From Paraburkholderia caribensis (GTDB lineage Bacteria; Pseudomonadota; Gammaproteobacteria; Burkholderiales; Burkholderiaceae): a DNA stretch of 64,000 nt. A program made the translations under genes and the position numbers. The DNA lies in NCBI RefSeq assembly GCF_002902945.1, contig NZ_CP026103.1:1736001-1800000 (forward strand), written 5' to 3'. The notes under the pieces are model-generated. The model ran no database searches. It worked only from the letters and a program-made list of their open reading frames with translations, and was not told where the DNA came from. This document shows, in pieces, positions 9,023-17,507 of the stretch. The number at the start of each line of letters is the position of its first letter. The first letter of the stretch is position 1.

Positions 9023-9281
9023 CCTGATAAATATCGCACGACAGTCCGATCACGCACGGTTGACCTCCCCGGGTTTTGCCATAACCATTCCGTCCGCCGG
9101 GCTGGGCGCCGTAGTCCCAGATATTGTCGCGGTCCTTCGGTCTCGCCGACTGGGTTGCATTCGTCGGCTGCTGCCCGGATGACTGGTCAACAGTGCCCGA
9201 CGGCTGCATTCCTTGAGCGTCGGCAGCACCAGCCGCCGCGAGCAGAAATATCGCAACGACTGCGGACGGTTGCACTCTCAT
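9015..9281 (-). CDS. Small secreted hypothetical protein
   Basis: 88 residues with a clear Sec signal peptide: a short positive start, a hydrophobic core (V-V-A-I-F-L-L-A-A-A-G-A) and an A-D-A-Q cleavage region near residue 22. The mature part is Gln/Ser/Gly-rich and polar, ending in a small region with two cysteines (P-C-V-I-G-L-S-C-D) that could form a disulfide in the periplasm. No family recognised. It stands alone at the edge of a gene-poor region. Confidence 0.65.
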   Translation of the reverse strand: MRVQPSAVVAIFLLAAAGAADAQGMQPSGTVDQSSGQQPTNATQSARPKDRDNIWDYGAQPGGRNGYGKTRGGQPCVIGLSCDIYQGS

Positions 9282-10920
9282 TTCATCACCTCTTCGTAGT
9301 CAACGGGTCGCGTCAGCGACACCGGTTTAGCTGGGGAACAAGTCCCCACGAGAGAACGGACGACTGAACCGTCGCTTCAAGTGAGCCGCGCCGAGAAAGC
9401 CTGATCGACGCGAAAAGAGATTGGCCCTTGAGCGCAGCCAAGATCTACTTCATACCCCGCGTCTATCGCCAGCAACTATTTCGAACTCGAGCTTCCCGAG
9501 GGAACAAGCGCTCGCTATGACGCCATTTCCGCTTGCTCTTGAAGTCGGGCGAGCCTGTCGCGTGTCGAGGCACATCCGCTGTCAGGATTTTCCAGACCCC
9601 GAAAGAATGGCACCGCATACGGTAAGCCGGACCAAGAATTTCGTTCCCGCTCAAGAGGGACATCCGCTGCTTTTCCGACTTGGTTCACGCTTTAACCCCA
9701 CCCAAAAAAACGTAGCATCACTTAGCTTGAGCTGCCGCGCTTTGCTGTGAGGCGCGTCGAGGCGCTTGAGGCGTCTCTTGCGAATGCGCCCCCCGCCATG
9801 ACAAACGGCCCGGCAGAGGACGCGGCCATCGGTCGTAACTTTATGTTTGCGCCTTAATCTACGTTGAATCTCCATCGGCATGTAGTGATCGCCTCTGCAA
9901 GTATGTTATAGCGCAGGAAATGACACAGGGTTAGCGAATAATTGATTCAGCTCTCCGGATAATGTGGAGAAGGCCTTTGGCGGCTAGATCAAGTTGGCCG
10001 CAGCTAGTTGCGCTACGCTCCAACTTCGCTATCTGATCATCGTTCTAAGCGTGTCACAGCCAGGAAATTTGACCGATCGCCTTGCAGCGTCCCGACTACC
10101 AACGAAGGGGGTTTGTAGCCCCGTTGCACCAAAGAGCGCGTCGCTCTGCTGGTCTTTCAGCGCGAAACAATCCAGATGACTCACTCGTTGGTTCTCAGCA
10201 CTGCTATTGAACCGGTCACCAACGTCTCTACGCCAGCCGCGCCGTGTGCCCGCACACATCCGTCGACAGTACAGTGTGCCCGCTGTCATTTCTTCCCGGT
10301 GCGTGCGCAGTTATGTCGAAATACCGATCCAGTAATTGCGCGACGAAGCAAAATTTCGACATGTTTTGGCAGGAACTGGAAAGAAACGCCGCCCCCCTCC
10401 AGCCTACACTTAGACCTGGGGTTGAAATGATTTCGCAATGCCTGCGGGACGGTCATGGCGCGTCGATGCTTGGCTTCGACCGTTTCAGGAACGGGGCCAC
10501 CGCAGGAACGGCGTTGAGTCGATGCATCGTATTCGCAAGGGGCAACTTCGCATGACCGCTTGTACCTCAAAGATGCCACCAATCCCTACCGGCTGGAATG
10601 CGGCGCTGACTGTTCAATACGGTATCCTTATCTATTTCGCTTATTGCCGAAATCATCTATTTGCATCACAACCTTCTCCAGTACGCGGCGCTACTGCCCG
10701 CACGGGAAAGTGCTGGTGCTCGCTTTTGATCGCAAACACGCGCTGGCGTTGGTCAAACACGACGCCGACAACATAGTGCAGGGAAACCTTGGAGTCCGCC
10801 CTGCTGCTAGCCGTCGGGCTGTGCGTTCCAGGTGGCTTTGAAAGCGCTAATTAGATACTTGCTCACAGGCGTTTTTTCGGCCCCTCAAGAATCTATATTT
10901 TGAAATATGTAGGCCAGAGC
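9282..10920. other. Gene-poor scar region
   Basis: About 1.6 kb with no convincing gene on either strand. Open frames here are short, lack ribosome-binding sites and do not show the third-position G/C bias of neighbouring genes. The only recognisable item is the IS6-type transposase remnant at 10448-10554. The stretch looks like eroded DNA left after insertion and deletion. Base composition is visibly less G/C-rich than the flanks, especially around 9880-9960 and 10600-10700. Confidence 0.6.
10448..10554 (+). pseudogene. IS6-family transposase, C-terminal remnant with frameshift
   Basis: In one frame the DNA reads M-L-G-F-D-R-F-R-N-G-A-T-A (to about 10505), then after a one-base frame change it reads G-V-E-S-M-H-R-I-R-K-G-Q-L (10510-10548). 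Joined, these match the conserved C-terminus of IS6/IS26-type transposases (M-L-G-F-K-x-F-x-x-A-x-T...G-I-E-x-x-H-M-I-R-K-G-Q). The rest of the gene, the DDE triad and the terminal repeats are not visible. Confidence 0.6.
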
Positions 10921-11892
10921 ATGTTTACTCCGAGTTCCATTCCCTATCAGCAACAATCAGGCTTTCAGCGCACCTACCGCCAAGGCCGCCTGAGCCTGGG
11001 TCTTTTCTTTCCGCTCGAAGCCTTCACGGGCGATACGCCGAGTATGCTCGACCAGGTGAGCCTGGCCCAACGTGCCGAAAAGCTGGGTTTCTCTGCCCTC
11101 TGGTTTCGCGACGTGCCATTACGCGACCCCAGCTTCGGTGATTCGGGCCAGGTCTTCGATACCTGGGTCTACCTGGGTTTTATGGCGGCACACACTCGCT
11201 CGATCGCGCTGGGTACTGCGTCGGTCATCCTGCCAATCCGCAATCCCCTACACACCGCCAAAGCGGCGACCAGTGTCGATCAGCTCAGTGGTGGCCGCCT
11301 GCTACTCGGCGTGGCTTCCGGTGACCGTCCAGTAGAGTTCCCAGCATTCGGTGTCGACCCGGAGCAACGCGGTAGCCTGTTCCGCGAATACCTCGAGGTA
11401 TTTCGCGCGGTTCAGCTCACCAGTTTCGTGCCTTTGACCTGGTCCGGCGGCAGGCTTGAGGGTGCAGATCTGATTCCCAAGCCAACCACGGCGGAGATTC
11501 CTTTCTTCGTCACCGGCCATAGCCGCCAGACGTTGGAGTGGATCGCCCGCAGCAGCCATGGCTGGATCACCTATCCGCGTGTACCGAACGCTCAGCAGAT
11601 GATTGTCGAGCGCTGGCGCACGGCGGTTCGTGCCGAATGCGGTGAACAGTTCAAACCCTTCACCCAGTCTCTATACATCGACCTGACAGATAACCCGCAG
11701 ACACCACCGCGGCCGATCCACCTCGGCTATCAACTGGGGCGATATCACCTGATCGCGCTGCTGCACAGCTTGCAGGAGGAGGTCGGCGTTAACCATGTGA
11801 TCGTCAATCTGAAATTAGGTCAACGCCCCGCAGGGGAGGTCATCGAGGAGCTTGGTGAGTTCGTTCTGCCTGACTTCGTCATGTCAACGTGA
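10921..11892 (+). CDS. LLM-class flavin-dependent oxidoreductase (BA3436-type luciferase-like)
   Basis: 323 residues of the bacterial luciferase-like fold. Recognisable segments include L-S-L-G-L-F-F-P at the first strand, a W-F-R-D-V-P segment, the flavin-binding region G-T-A-S-V-I-L-P-I-R-N-P, and S-G-G-R-L-L-L-G-V-A-S-G-D, characteristic of the BA3436 subgroup. These enzymes use reduced FMN supplied by a reductase; physiological substrates of this subgroup are unknown. No flavin reductase gene is nearby. The frame is open to a TTG at 10900, but ATG 10921 is chosen. It stands alone beyond the scar region and may have been acquired separately. Confidence 0.85.
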   Translation: MFTPSSIPYQQQSGFQRTYRQGRLSLGLFFPLEAFTGDTPSMLDQVSLAQRAEKLGFSALWFRDVPLRDPSFGDSGQVFDTWVYLGFMAAHTRSIALGTASVILPIRNPLHTAKAATSVDQLSGGRLLLGVASGDRPVEFPAFGVDPEQRGSLFREYLEVFRAVQLTSFVPLTWSGGRLEGADLIPKPTTAEIPFFVTGHSRQTLEWIARSSHGWITYPRVPNAQQMIVERWRTAVRAECGEQFKPFTQSLYIDLTDNPQTPPRPIHLGYQLGRYHLIALLHSLQEEVGVNHVIVNLKLGQRPAGEVIEELGEFVLPDFVMST

Positions 11893-12164
11893 GCCGGCAT
11901 CGTGCTGGAAAGCGACGACGGGCGCTTTCTATCCGGTCACGTCCACGCGCGGCGCATCGGCACTGCACGCTCAAGGTGGCCAAAACCTAACCAAGGGAGG
12001 CCGGGGTGCGAGCCTCGATACTCTCGCGCGGCGCGACTCCCGGCTGCGCATGGGGTCCTGGAAAGGGGCGGTATGCAGGGTGAAGCGGGCACCGCCGAGT
12101 AGCAGATGCCGAAGTCGCGATTGGCTGAATATTCTCGTCACGAATCTCTGGAGAGCGGACGAAC

Positions 12165-13208
12165 ATGAAAACGGTAGTCGTAGCCGGCGCGGTCGGCGTT
12201 ATCGGACGCGGAGTACTTGTGCACTATGAAACCAAGGGCGTCGATCTGGTAGCCGTTTCCCGACGCGCACCTGATTTCCCGACGCGTGCCAGGCATTTGG
12301 CGGTCGACTTGCTGGACAGAGAGTCGTGCGAGGCGCTACTTGCACAAGTACCCGAAGCGACGCATCTCGTGTTCGCAGCCTACCAGGAGAAGCCGACGCC
12401 TGCGGAACTGGTCGAGGTGAATCTGCGGATGTTGAAGAACATGGTTGAGGTCATGGAGAAGCACGCTCCGAACCTGCAGCACGTCACCCTTATGCAGGGA
12501 GGCAAGGCATACGGCGTGCATATTGGCCCGTTTCCGTCGCCCGCGAAGGAGAGCGACCCGCGCCATATGCCACCGAACTTCTATTACGACCAGGAGGATT
12601 TTCTTCGGGAACGTTCAGTCGGCAAATCATGGTCCTGGACTGCATTTCGTCCCGAGGGTGTTGCAGGAATCGCCGTGGGCAATCCCATGAATCTGCTGAT
12701 GGTGATTGCTGTCTATGGAACGTTAGCGAAGGCCCTGGGCGTTCCAATGTCTTTTCCCGGCTCGCGTGCCGCTTACGACGCGCTCTATCAGATTACGGAT
12801 ACTCGAATTCTCGCGAGCGCCGTCGATTGGGCAGGCGAGACCGATGCATGCCGAGGCGAGATTTACAACATCACGAATGGTGATTACTTCAGATGGTCTC
12901 GCGTCTGGCCGCGTCTGGCGGAGTTTTTCGAGGTGTCGGTCGGTGAGCCGTTCCCGATGCTGTTACAGCAGATGATGCCCGACAAGGCAGAACTTTGGAA
13001 CAGGCTGGTCGAGAAGCACAACCTTCGAGACTACCAGTACGACCAAATCGTGTCGTGGAAATTTGGCGACATGATTTTCAAAACGACCTTTGACAACATC
13101 TCTAGCACGATAAAGGCGCGCAAACATGGCTTTCATGATTGCATCGATTCAGAGGAAATGTATATCGAGATGCTGACCGATCTCAGGGAGCAACGTTATA
13201 TTCCCTGA
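12165..13208 (+). CDS. PRISE-like SDR (progesterone 5-beta-reductase / iridoid synthase-type enone reductase)
   Basis: 347 residues, an atypical SDR. The dinucleotide motif near residue 6 is A-G-A-V-G-V-I-G rather than T-G-x-x-G-x-x-G. The mid-region Q-G-G-K-A-Y-G-V-H-I-G-P-F and P-P-N-F-Y-Y-D-Q-E-D-F are the signature segments of PRISE enone reductases, the second carrying the catalytic tyrosine. Such enzymes reduce activated C=C bonds with NADPH. ATG 12165 follows GGAGAG. The 272 bases upstream hold nothing recognisable. It probably detoxifies or transforms alpha,beta-unsaturated ketones. Confidence 0.83.
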   Translation: MKTVVVAGAVGVIGRGVLVHYETKGVDLVAVSRRAPDFPTRARHLAVDLLDRESCEALLAQVPEATHLVFAAYQEKPTPAELVEVNLRMLKNMVEVMEKHAPNLQHVTLMQGGKAYGVHIGPFPSPAKESDPRHMPPNFYYDQEDFLRERSVGKSWSWTAFRPEGVAGIAVGNPMNLLMVIAVYGTLAKALGVPMSFPGSRAAYDALYQITDTRILASAVDWAGETDACRGEIYNITNGDYFRWSRVWPRLAEFFEVSVGEPFPMLLQQMMPDKAELWNRLVEKHNLRDYQYDQIVSWKFGDMIFKTTFDNISSTIKARKHGFHDCIDSEEMYIEMLTDLREQRYIP

Positions 13209-13812
13209 AGGTTCTGCCGTGCGAAGGCCGTCATAGAAAAATCCGACGACCGAAACTGGCGACGCATCCGCGTCTGGCGGGCACTCGATGGCGAGGAGCG
13301 CGAGCTTGTGTTCCGACAGGGCATTCTGCCTTACCGTACCGGTCAACTCTTCCATACGCGCAGGGAACAGCAGGCGGCGTCATTGACAATAGAACGTCCT
13401 CGGCCCAACTGGGAAACGCCTGCACCTCGCGGCCACACGTCCTCGTGTCTGGCGGCCTCGTGGACCGACGCATGATTCCCCGACGGAACCGCTTCCCGCA
13501 ACGCCTCATCTCGCCCGGGTAGCGCGTTTTCAGCCGCGCGAACTGTCCGCGCATGGTTTGCGTGTCCGGCCGGTTTGTCACCACGGCTGGAGAATCATCG
13601 TGACCCCGTGCTGGCGCAGCAACGTTGGGAGTCCGGTTGGACCGACCATCTGCAAAGCACCTACGATTATGAGTCCAGGAACTGCTTGACGGACGTCCTA
13701 TGTGCCGCACGACGTGGCGGGCTTTCAGTAAGCGGCTTCTCCCTCTTCGCGCTCTTTTCGCTCGCGGAACGGCGGCGTGCGCCACTGCTTCGCGAGCGGG
13801 TTCGACGCATAC
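13209..13812. other. Interval without a convincing gene
   Basis: Six hundred bases between the PRISE gene and the end of the siderophore receptor gene. Several short frames exist on both strands. The most protein-like is a minus-strand 68-codon frame at 13149-13355 with good third-position G/C, but it overlaps the PRISE gene and has no ribosome-binding site. A 39-codon minus-strand frame near 13590-13710 also reads hydrophobic and protein-like. Either could be a gene remnant; I recognise neither. Confidence 0.4.
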
Positions 13813-16002
13813 TTACCAGTGGTAATTCATGCCCGCAAAAACCTGGCGTCCATAACCGAACGCGCACCAGCTTCCGTAGTAGCACGACGCGACATATTCC
13901 TTGTTGAACAGGTTCTGCGCGTTCACGTAGATTTCGGCACCCTTCAATTGCGAAGCAGCACGGCCCAGATCGTAGCGCGCCGTGGCGTCGACGAGGAAGA
14001 AGCTCTGCACCTTGAAACTGTTGTCGCTGCTGTAGGTCGTGCCCGTGTAGCGGCCGCCCGCACCCAGCGACAGACCGGCAAGCGGACCCCGGTCGATCGT
14101 GTAGTACGCCCACAACGAGGCCTGATTCTGCGGGATGGCAGCCAGATGCTTGCCTTCGAGCCCGCTGTTGTCCTTCGTGTAGACGGTGTTCAGGTATGTG
14201 TAGCTCGCCGTGACGTCCAACGAGTTGGTCAGGCTGACCTTCCCTTCGAGTTCGACGCCGCGCGAGCGCGCCTCGCCCGCTTGCGACTGGAAGTTCGGGT
14301 TCGCCGCGTCCGTCGTCAGCAGATTCGAGCGCGTCAGGCTGAATAGCGCTGCCGTGAACATCGCGTTGTAGCCCTTCGGCTGGAACTTCACGCCGACTTC
14401 ATACTGATGGCCGCGCTCGGGATCGAACGCCTTGCCGTTGATGTCGGTGCCCGCCTGCGGCGTGAACGACTGCGTGTAGCTGACATACGGCGCGATGCCG
14501 TTGTTGAACACATACGTCAGGCCGGCGCGGCCCGTGAACGCGCGATCGAACTGGTGTGACGCGGTATCGTAGGTCGTGTTGCGCGTGTCGCTGCTGGCCC
14601 AGTCCTCGCGTCCGCCCAGCGTGAGGATGACGTTGCCCAGACGCGCCTGATCCTGTGCGTACACGCCGTACTGCGTGCCGCTCAGGATCTGATGGTAGCG
14701 GTCGGGCGGCGTGATCGTCTGGTAATACGTGGGCGCGAACAGGTCGATCGACGGCGCCGTGCCGAAGCCGGCGTCGAAGTTGCTCGCGTAGTGCTGGTAA
14801 TCGAAACCGACCAGCAGCGTATGGTCGATCGGCCCCGTGGAGAAATTGCCTTCCACCTGGTTGTCGATCGCGAAGGTGTTCAGATTATCCAGCGATGCCG
14901 CCGTCCCGCGGTCGAGCGTGCGCAGATCGTCTTCGAGCGCGGAGCCATATACGCTCTTGTAGTCCTGCGCGAGATGCAGGAAGCGGGCGTTCGAGCGGAA
15001 CGACCACTTGTCCGTCAGACGCCGGTCGAACTTGTAGCCGATCGACTCCTGCACGCGATTGAAACTCTCGAAGTTCGGGTCGCCGTCGTAGAAGTTGCCC
15101 GGCAGCTTGCCGTTCGGGTTGAACAGCACCGTGCCTTGCGGCGGCACGCTGCCGTACGACGTGCTGCGCGGATCGTGCTGATAGAGGCCGAACAGTGTCA
15201 ACGACGTCGCGTTGTCCGGGCGCCACGTGAACGTCGGCGCAAACGCGATGCGCTCGTTCTTCGTCATGTTGACCTGGCCGTCTTCCTTGCGCGCGATCCC
15301 CGTCACGCGAAACAGATAGCGGTCGTCGCCGGCAATCGGGCCGGAGAGATCGAATTTACCCTGCACATGGCCATAGTTGCCGAATTCGACGCCGACTTCG
15401 TGCAGCGGCTGCACGGTCGGCATCTTGCTCTCCATATCCAGCAGGCCGCCCGCCGCCGCCTGGCCGTACAGCACCGAGACCGGCCCCTTCACGACTTCGA
15501 CGCGCTCCATCATGTACGGGTCGAGCTGCGGCACGGCGTACCAGTTGTTGCCGATCAGCTTCAGGCCGTTCCAGTACGTGTCGGCGTCGAAGCCGCGGAC
15601 TTTCAGCATGTCGTAGCGCGTCGCGATGCCGCCGCGCGTCTCCGGCGTCACGCCCGAGGTGTAACGCACGACGGCGTTCAGCGTCTGCGCATTCTGCTGG
15701 TCGATCTGATCGCGGGTGATCACCGACACGGACTGCGGCGTCTCCAGAATCGGCGTGCCGGACTTCGTCGCGCTCGAGTTCCATTCCGCGACGTAGCCGT
15801 GCGTCGGCCCATACGGCTGGTCCTGGTCGCTCTGTGCACTCACGCTGACGGCCGGGAGCGTGGCTTCTGCCTGGCTGTCCGCCGTTTTGGACACAGGCGG
15901 CGTGTCCGTGGACTGCGCCCCTGCGTGATGGGTCGCGAACGCAAGCAGAACGGCGATCGTAAGGGGCCGCAGTGCAGTCGAATTGATCTTTCCCGTTTTC
16001 AT
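13813..16002 (-). CDS. TonB-dependent siderophore receptor
   Basis: 729 residues. A signal peptide (residues about 1-30, ending A-G-A-Q-S) is followed by a short linker, a TonB-box-like T-L-P-A-V-S-V, the plug domain (P-Q-S-V-S-V-I-T-R-D-Q-I...L-K-V-R-G-F-D-A-D-T-Y-W-N-G-L) and a 22-strand barrel ending with aromatic tryptophan. It has the ferrichrome/hydroxamate-receptor layout (FhuA, FhuE, FoxA). There is no N-terminal signalling domain, so it does not itself drive an anti-sigma pathway. A Fur-box-like palindrome lies about 25 bases upstream, suggesting iron-starvation control. No siderophore biosynthesis genes adjoin, so it probably takes up foreign siderophores. Confidence 0.93.
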   Translation of the reverse strand: MKTGKINSTALRPLTIAVLLAFATHHAGAQSTDTPPVSKTADSQAEATLPAVSVSAQSDQDQPYGPTHGYVAEWNSSATKSGTPILETPQSVSVITRDQIDQQNAQTLNAVVRYTSGVTPETRGGIATRYDMLKVRGFDADTYWNGLKLIGNNWYAVPQLDPYMMERVEVVKGPVSVLYGQAAAGGLLDMESKMPTVQPLHEVGVEFGNYGHVQGKFDLSGPIAGDDRYLFRVTGIARKEDGQVNMTKNERIAFAPTFTWRPDNATSLTLFGLYQHDPRSTSYGSVPPQGTVLFNPNGKLPGNFYDGDPNFESFNRVQESIGYKFDRRLTDKWSFRSNARFLHLAQDYKSVYGSALEDDLRTLDRGTAASLDNLNTFAIDNQVEGNFSTGPIDHTLLVGFDYQHYASNFDAGFGTAPSIDLFAPTYYQTITPPDRYHQILSGTQYGVYAQDQARLGNVILTLGGREDWASSDTRNTTYDTASHQFDRAFTGRAGLTYVFNNGIAPYVSYTQSFTPQAGTDINGKAFDPERGHQYEVGVKFQPKGYNAMFTAALFSLTRSNLLTTDAANPNFQSQAGEARSRGVELEGKVSLTNSLDVTASYTYLNTVYTKDNSGLEGKHLAAIPQNQASLWAYYTIDRGPLAGLSLGAGGRYTGTTYSSDNSFKVQSFFLVDATARYDLGRAASQLKGAEIYVNAQNLFNKEYVASCYYGSWCAFGYGRQVFAGMNYHW

Positions 16003-16026
16003 TTTCCTCTTGCCAGCCTCATAAAT

Positions 16027-16045
16027 GCGAATGATTATTATTCGC
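16027..16045. promoter_or_regulatory. Fur-box-like site upstream of the TonB receptor
   Basis: A 19-bp palindrome with arms GCGAAT and ATTCGC around GATTATT, starting 25 bases upstream of the receptor start codon. It is A/T-rich with the GAATNATTATTATTC flavour of proteobacterial Fur sites and stands out in G/C-rich surroundings. Confidence 0.7.
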
Positions 16046-16384
16046 GATGCATTTTGGCCTGCCGTTTCGCATTTGTAAAGTTGTGTTGGAAAATTGTTGG
16101 GTATGCGCGTCGGCTAAAAAATCCGATTTCCCTGCGGACATTGCTCGATGCGAACTGACGGAAAGGTCCACAGCGCCCCCATCGGGCGATGGTTGCGGTC
16201 GCACCTTTTTGCCACAGGCGGCGACATGTCAGCCGATCATTGGGATGGCGCCGCCGGCCGCGTCGAAACAGCGGCCGGCCGCTGACGGGGGCGCTGCAGC
16301 GAGCGCCGCGCGAAGGTTGCCGGTAGCAGAATGGGTGGTGGTGAGCGCGCCGCGTCGGGTGTCGGCCTGGCGCGTTTGATCTCG

Positions 16385-16795
16385 CTAGGTCGCGGGGGCC
16401 TGGATCATTTTCCAGCCGTTGCCGGCGGGGTCGCGGAAACCGGCATCGACGCTGCCGAAGCGCTCCACCGGCTCCTGGATGAACTCGACGCCCCGTGCCT
16501 TCAGTTGCGCATAACTCGCGCGGCAGTCAGCCACCGCAAGCACAAGGGGCGGCATGGCGCCCTTCGCAATCATGGCGCGCAGCGTTTGAGCCGTGGCCTC
16601 GTCATGCACGGGCGGGCCGGGCGTAAACAGGCCGAGCTGGAACGAAGGCTGTTCCGGATGCTGCACTGTGAGCCACCGATACGCGCCGTTGCGCACGTCC
16701 GTATGGATGCGAAATCCGAGCTTGTCGACATAGAACGCGAGCGCTTCGTCCTGATCGTCGACATACAGGCCCACTACGTTGATTCCCTGGTTCAT
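16385..16795 (-). CDS. VOC-family (glyoxalase/bleomycin-resistance fold) protein
   Basis: 136 residues, the size of a single-pair VOC protein: N-terminal G-L-Y-V-D-D-Q-D-E-A-L-A-F-Y-V-D-K-L-G-F and C-terminal F-R-D-P-A-G-N-G-W-K-M-I are the two beta-alpha-beta modules. Start taken at 16795 because GAGGAGAT precedes that ATG, although the frame opens further upstream. Its ATG overlaps the TGA of the AraC-type gene by four bases, so the two are translationally coupled. Enzyme or resistance function is open. Confidence 0.85.
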   Translation of the reverse strand: MNQGINVVGLYVDDQDEALAFYVDKLGFRIHTDVRNGAYRWLTVQHPEQPSFQLGLFTPGPPVHDEATAQTLRAMIAKGAMPPLVLAVADCRASYAQLKARGVEFIQEPVERFGSVDAGFRDPAGNGWKMIQAPAT

Positions 16796-17331
16796 TTCGA
16801 CATCTCCTCGATAGGTGGTCGAAATGTACCTTTCGCCTTGCGTCGGCGCTTCTCCAAAACTGCTGTAGTGAGGTCCGGCCGCTGCGCGGCCTTCAGAATG
16901 CACGCCGGCACATGGGCAAGCTGGCGCCCGTTGGCACGCGCCTCGACGCGCATCGCGCCGGGGCTTCGGCCCGTCACGTCGCGAAACGTGCGGCCAAACG
17001 TGCCGAGGCTCTCCCAGCCGGTGGCGAAGGCAATTTCCGTGATGGTGAGCCCGGTGTCGCGAAGCAGTGTCGTCGCTTGCTCGATGCGCCGGGTCAGCAG
17101 GTATCGATGCGGCGGAACGCCGAAGGCTCGTTTGAAGCAGCGCGCGAAATGGGCCGTGGAAACACCGCCGATCCCGGCAAGGCGCTCGACGAGCCAGGCC
17201 TCGTGCGAGGCTGCATCCATGCGGTCTTTGGCGCGCAGCAGGCGGCGCAGCAGAGCTGGGTCTCGCAACGGGTCATCGACCGCTTCGGCCGGCGGGTGCG
17301 CGTCGTGGTCGTGGTCGTTGCGAGCGGGCAT
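16792..17331 (-). CDS. AraC-family helix-turn-helix regulator (short form)
   Basis: 179 residues. The AraC DNA-binding domain occupies residues about 45-135: S-T-A-H-F-A-R-C-F-K-R-A-F-G-V-P-P-H-R-Y-L (first HTH) and I-T-E-I-A-F-A-T-G-W-E-S-L-G-T-F-G-R-T-F (second HTH). There is no cupin ligand domain; a short His/Asp-rich N-terminus and a basic C-terminal tail flank the HTH. Coupled by a four-base overlap to the VOC gene. AraC/VOC pairs of this kind are common, and the regulator probably controls its own operon. Confidence 0.87.
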   Translation of the reverse strand: MPARNDHDHDAHPPAEAVDDPLRDPALLRRLLRAKDRMDAASHEAWLVERLAGIGGVSTAHFARCFKRAFGVPPHRYLLTRRIEQATTLLRDTGLTITEIAFATGWESLGTFGRTFRDVTGRSPGAMRVEARANGRQLAHVPACILKAAQRPDLTTAVLEKRRRKAKGTFRPPIEEMSK

Positions 17332-17507
17332 GGTGGCGGGAACGGGCGGCGAGAGGCTAGTTTAGGCCGAACGCCAGCACCCGCAAAGCGGCGCCTGCTT
17401 CGCGCCATGCCGCTGCCGTTCGCGTCGGCGCGCCTGTCATCGCTTCGAATCGACGACTATCCGATCCAGGGCAGCACGTCGCTGTTACTTTGGAAAGAGA
17501 GGTCGGC

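Noticed and set aside
14692..16158. A 488-codon plus-strand frame opposite the TonB receptor gene
   Set aside because: Arg/Val/Ala-rich composition typical of antisense frames in G/C-rich DNA, no domain.
17400..17507. TTCG repeats upstream of the serine-rich gene as an hrpII box
   Set aside because: The two TTCG elements are 21 bases apart, not the required 16, so they do not form the known box.
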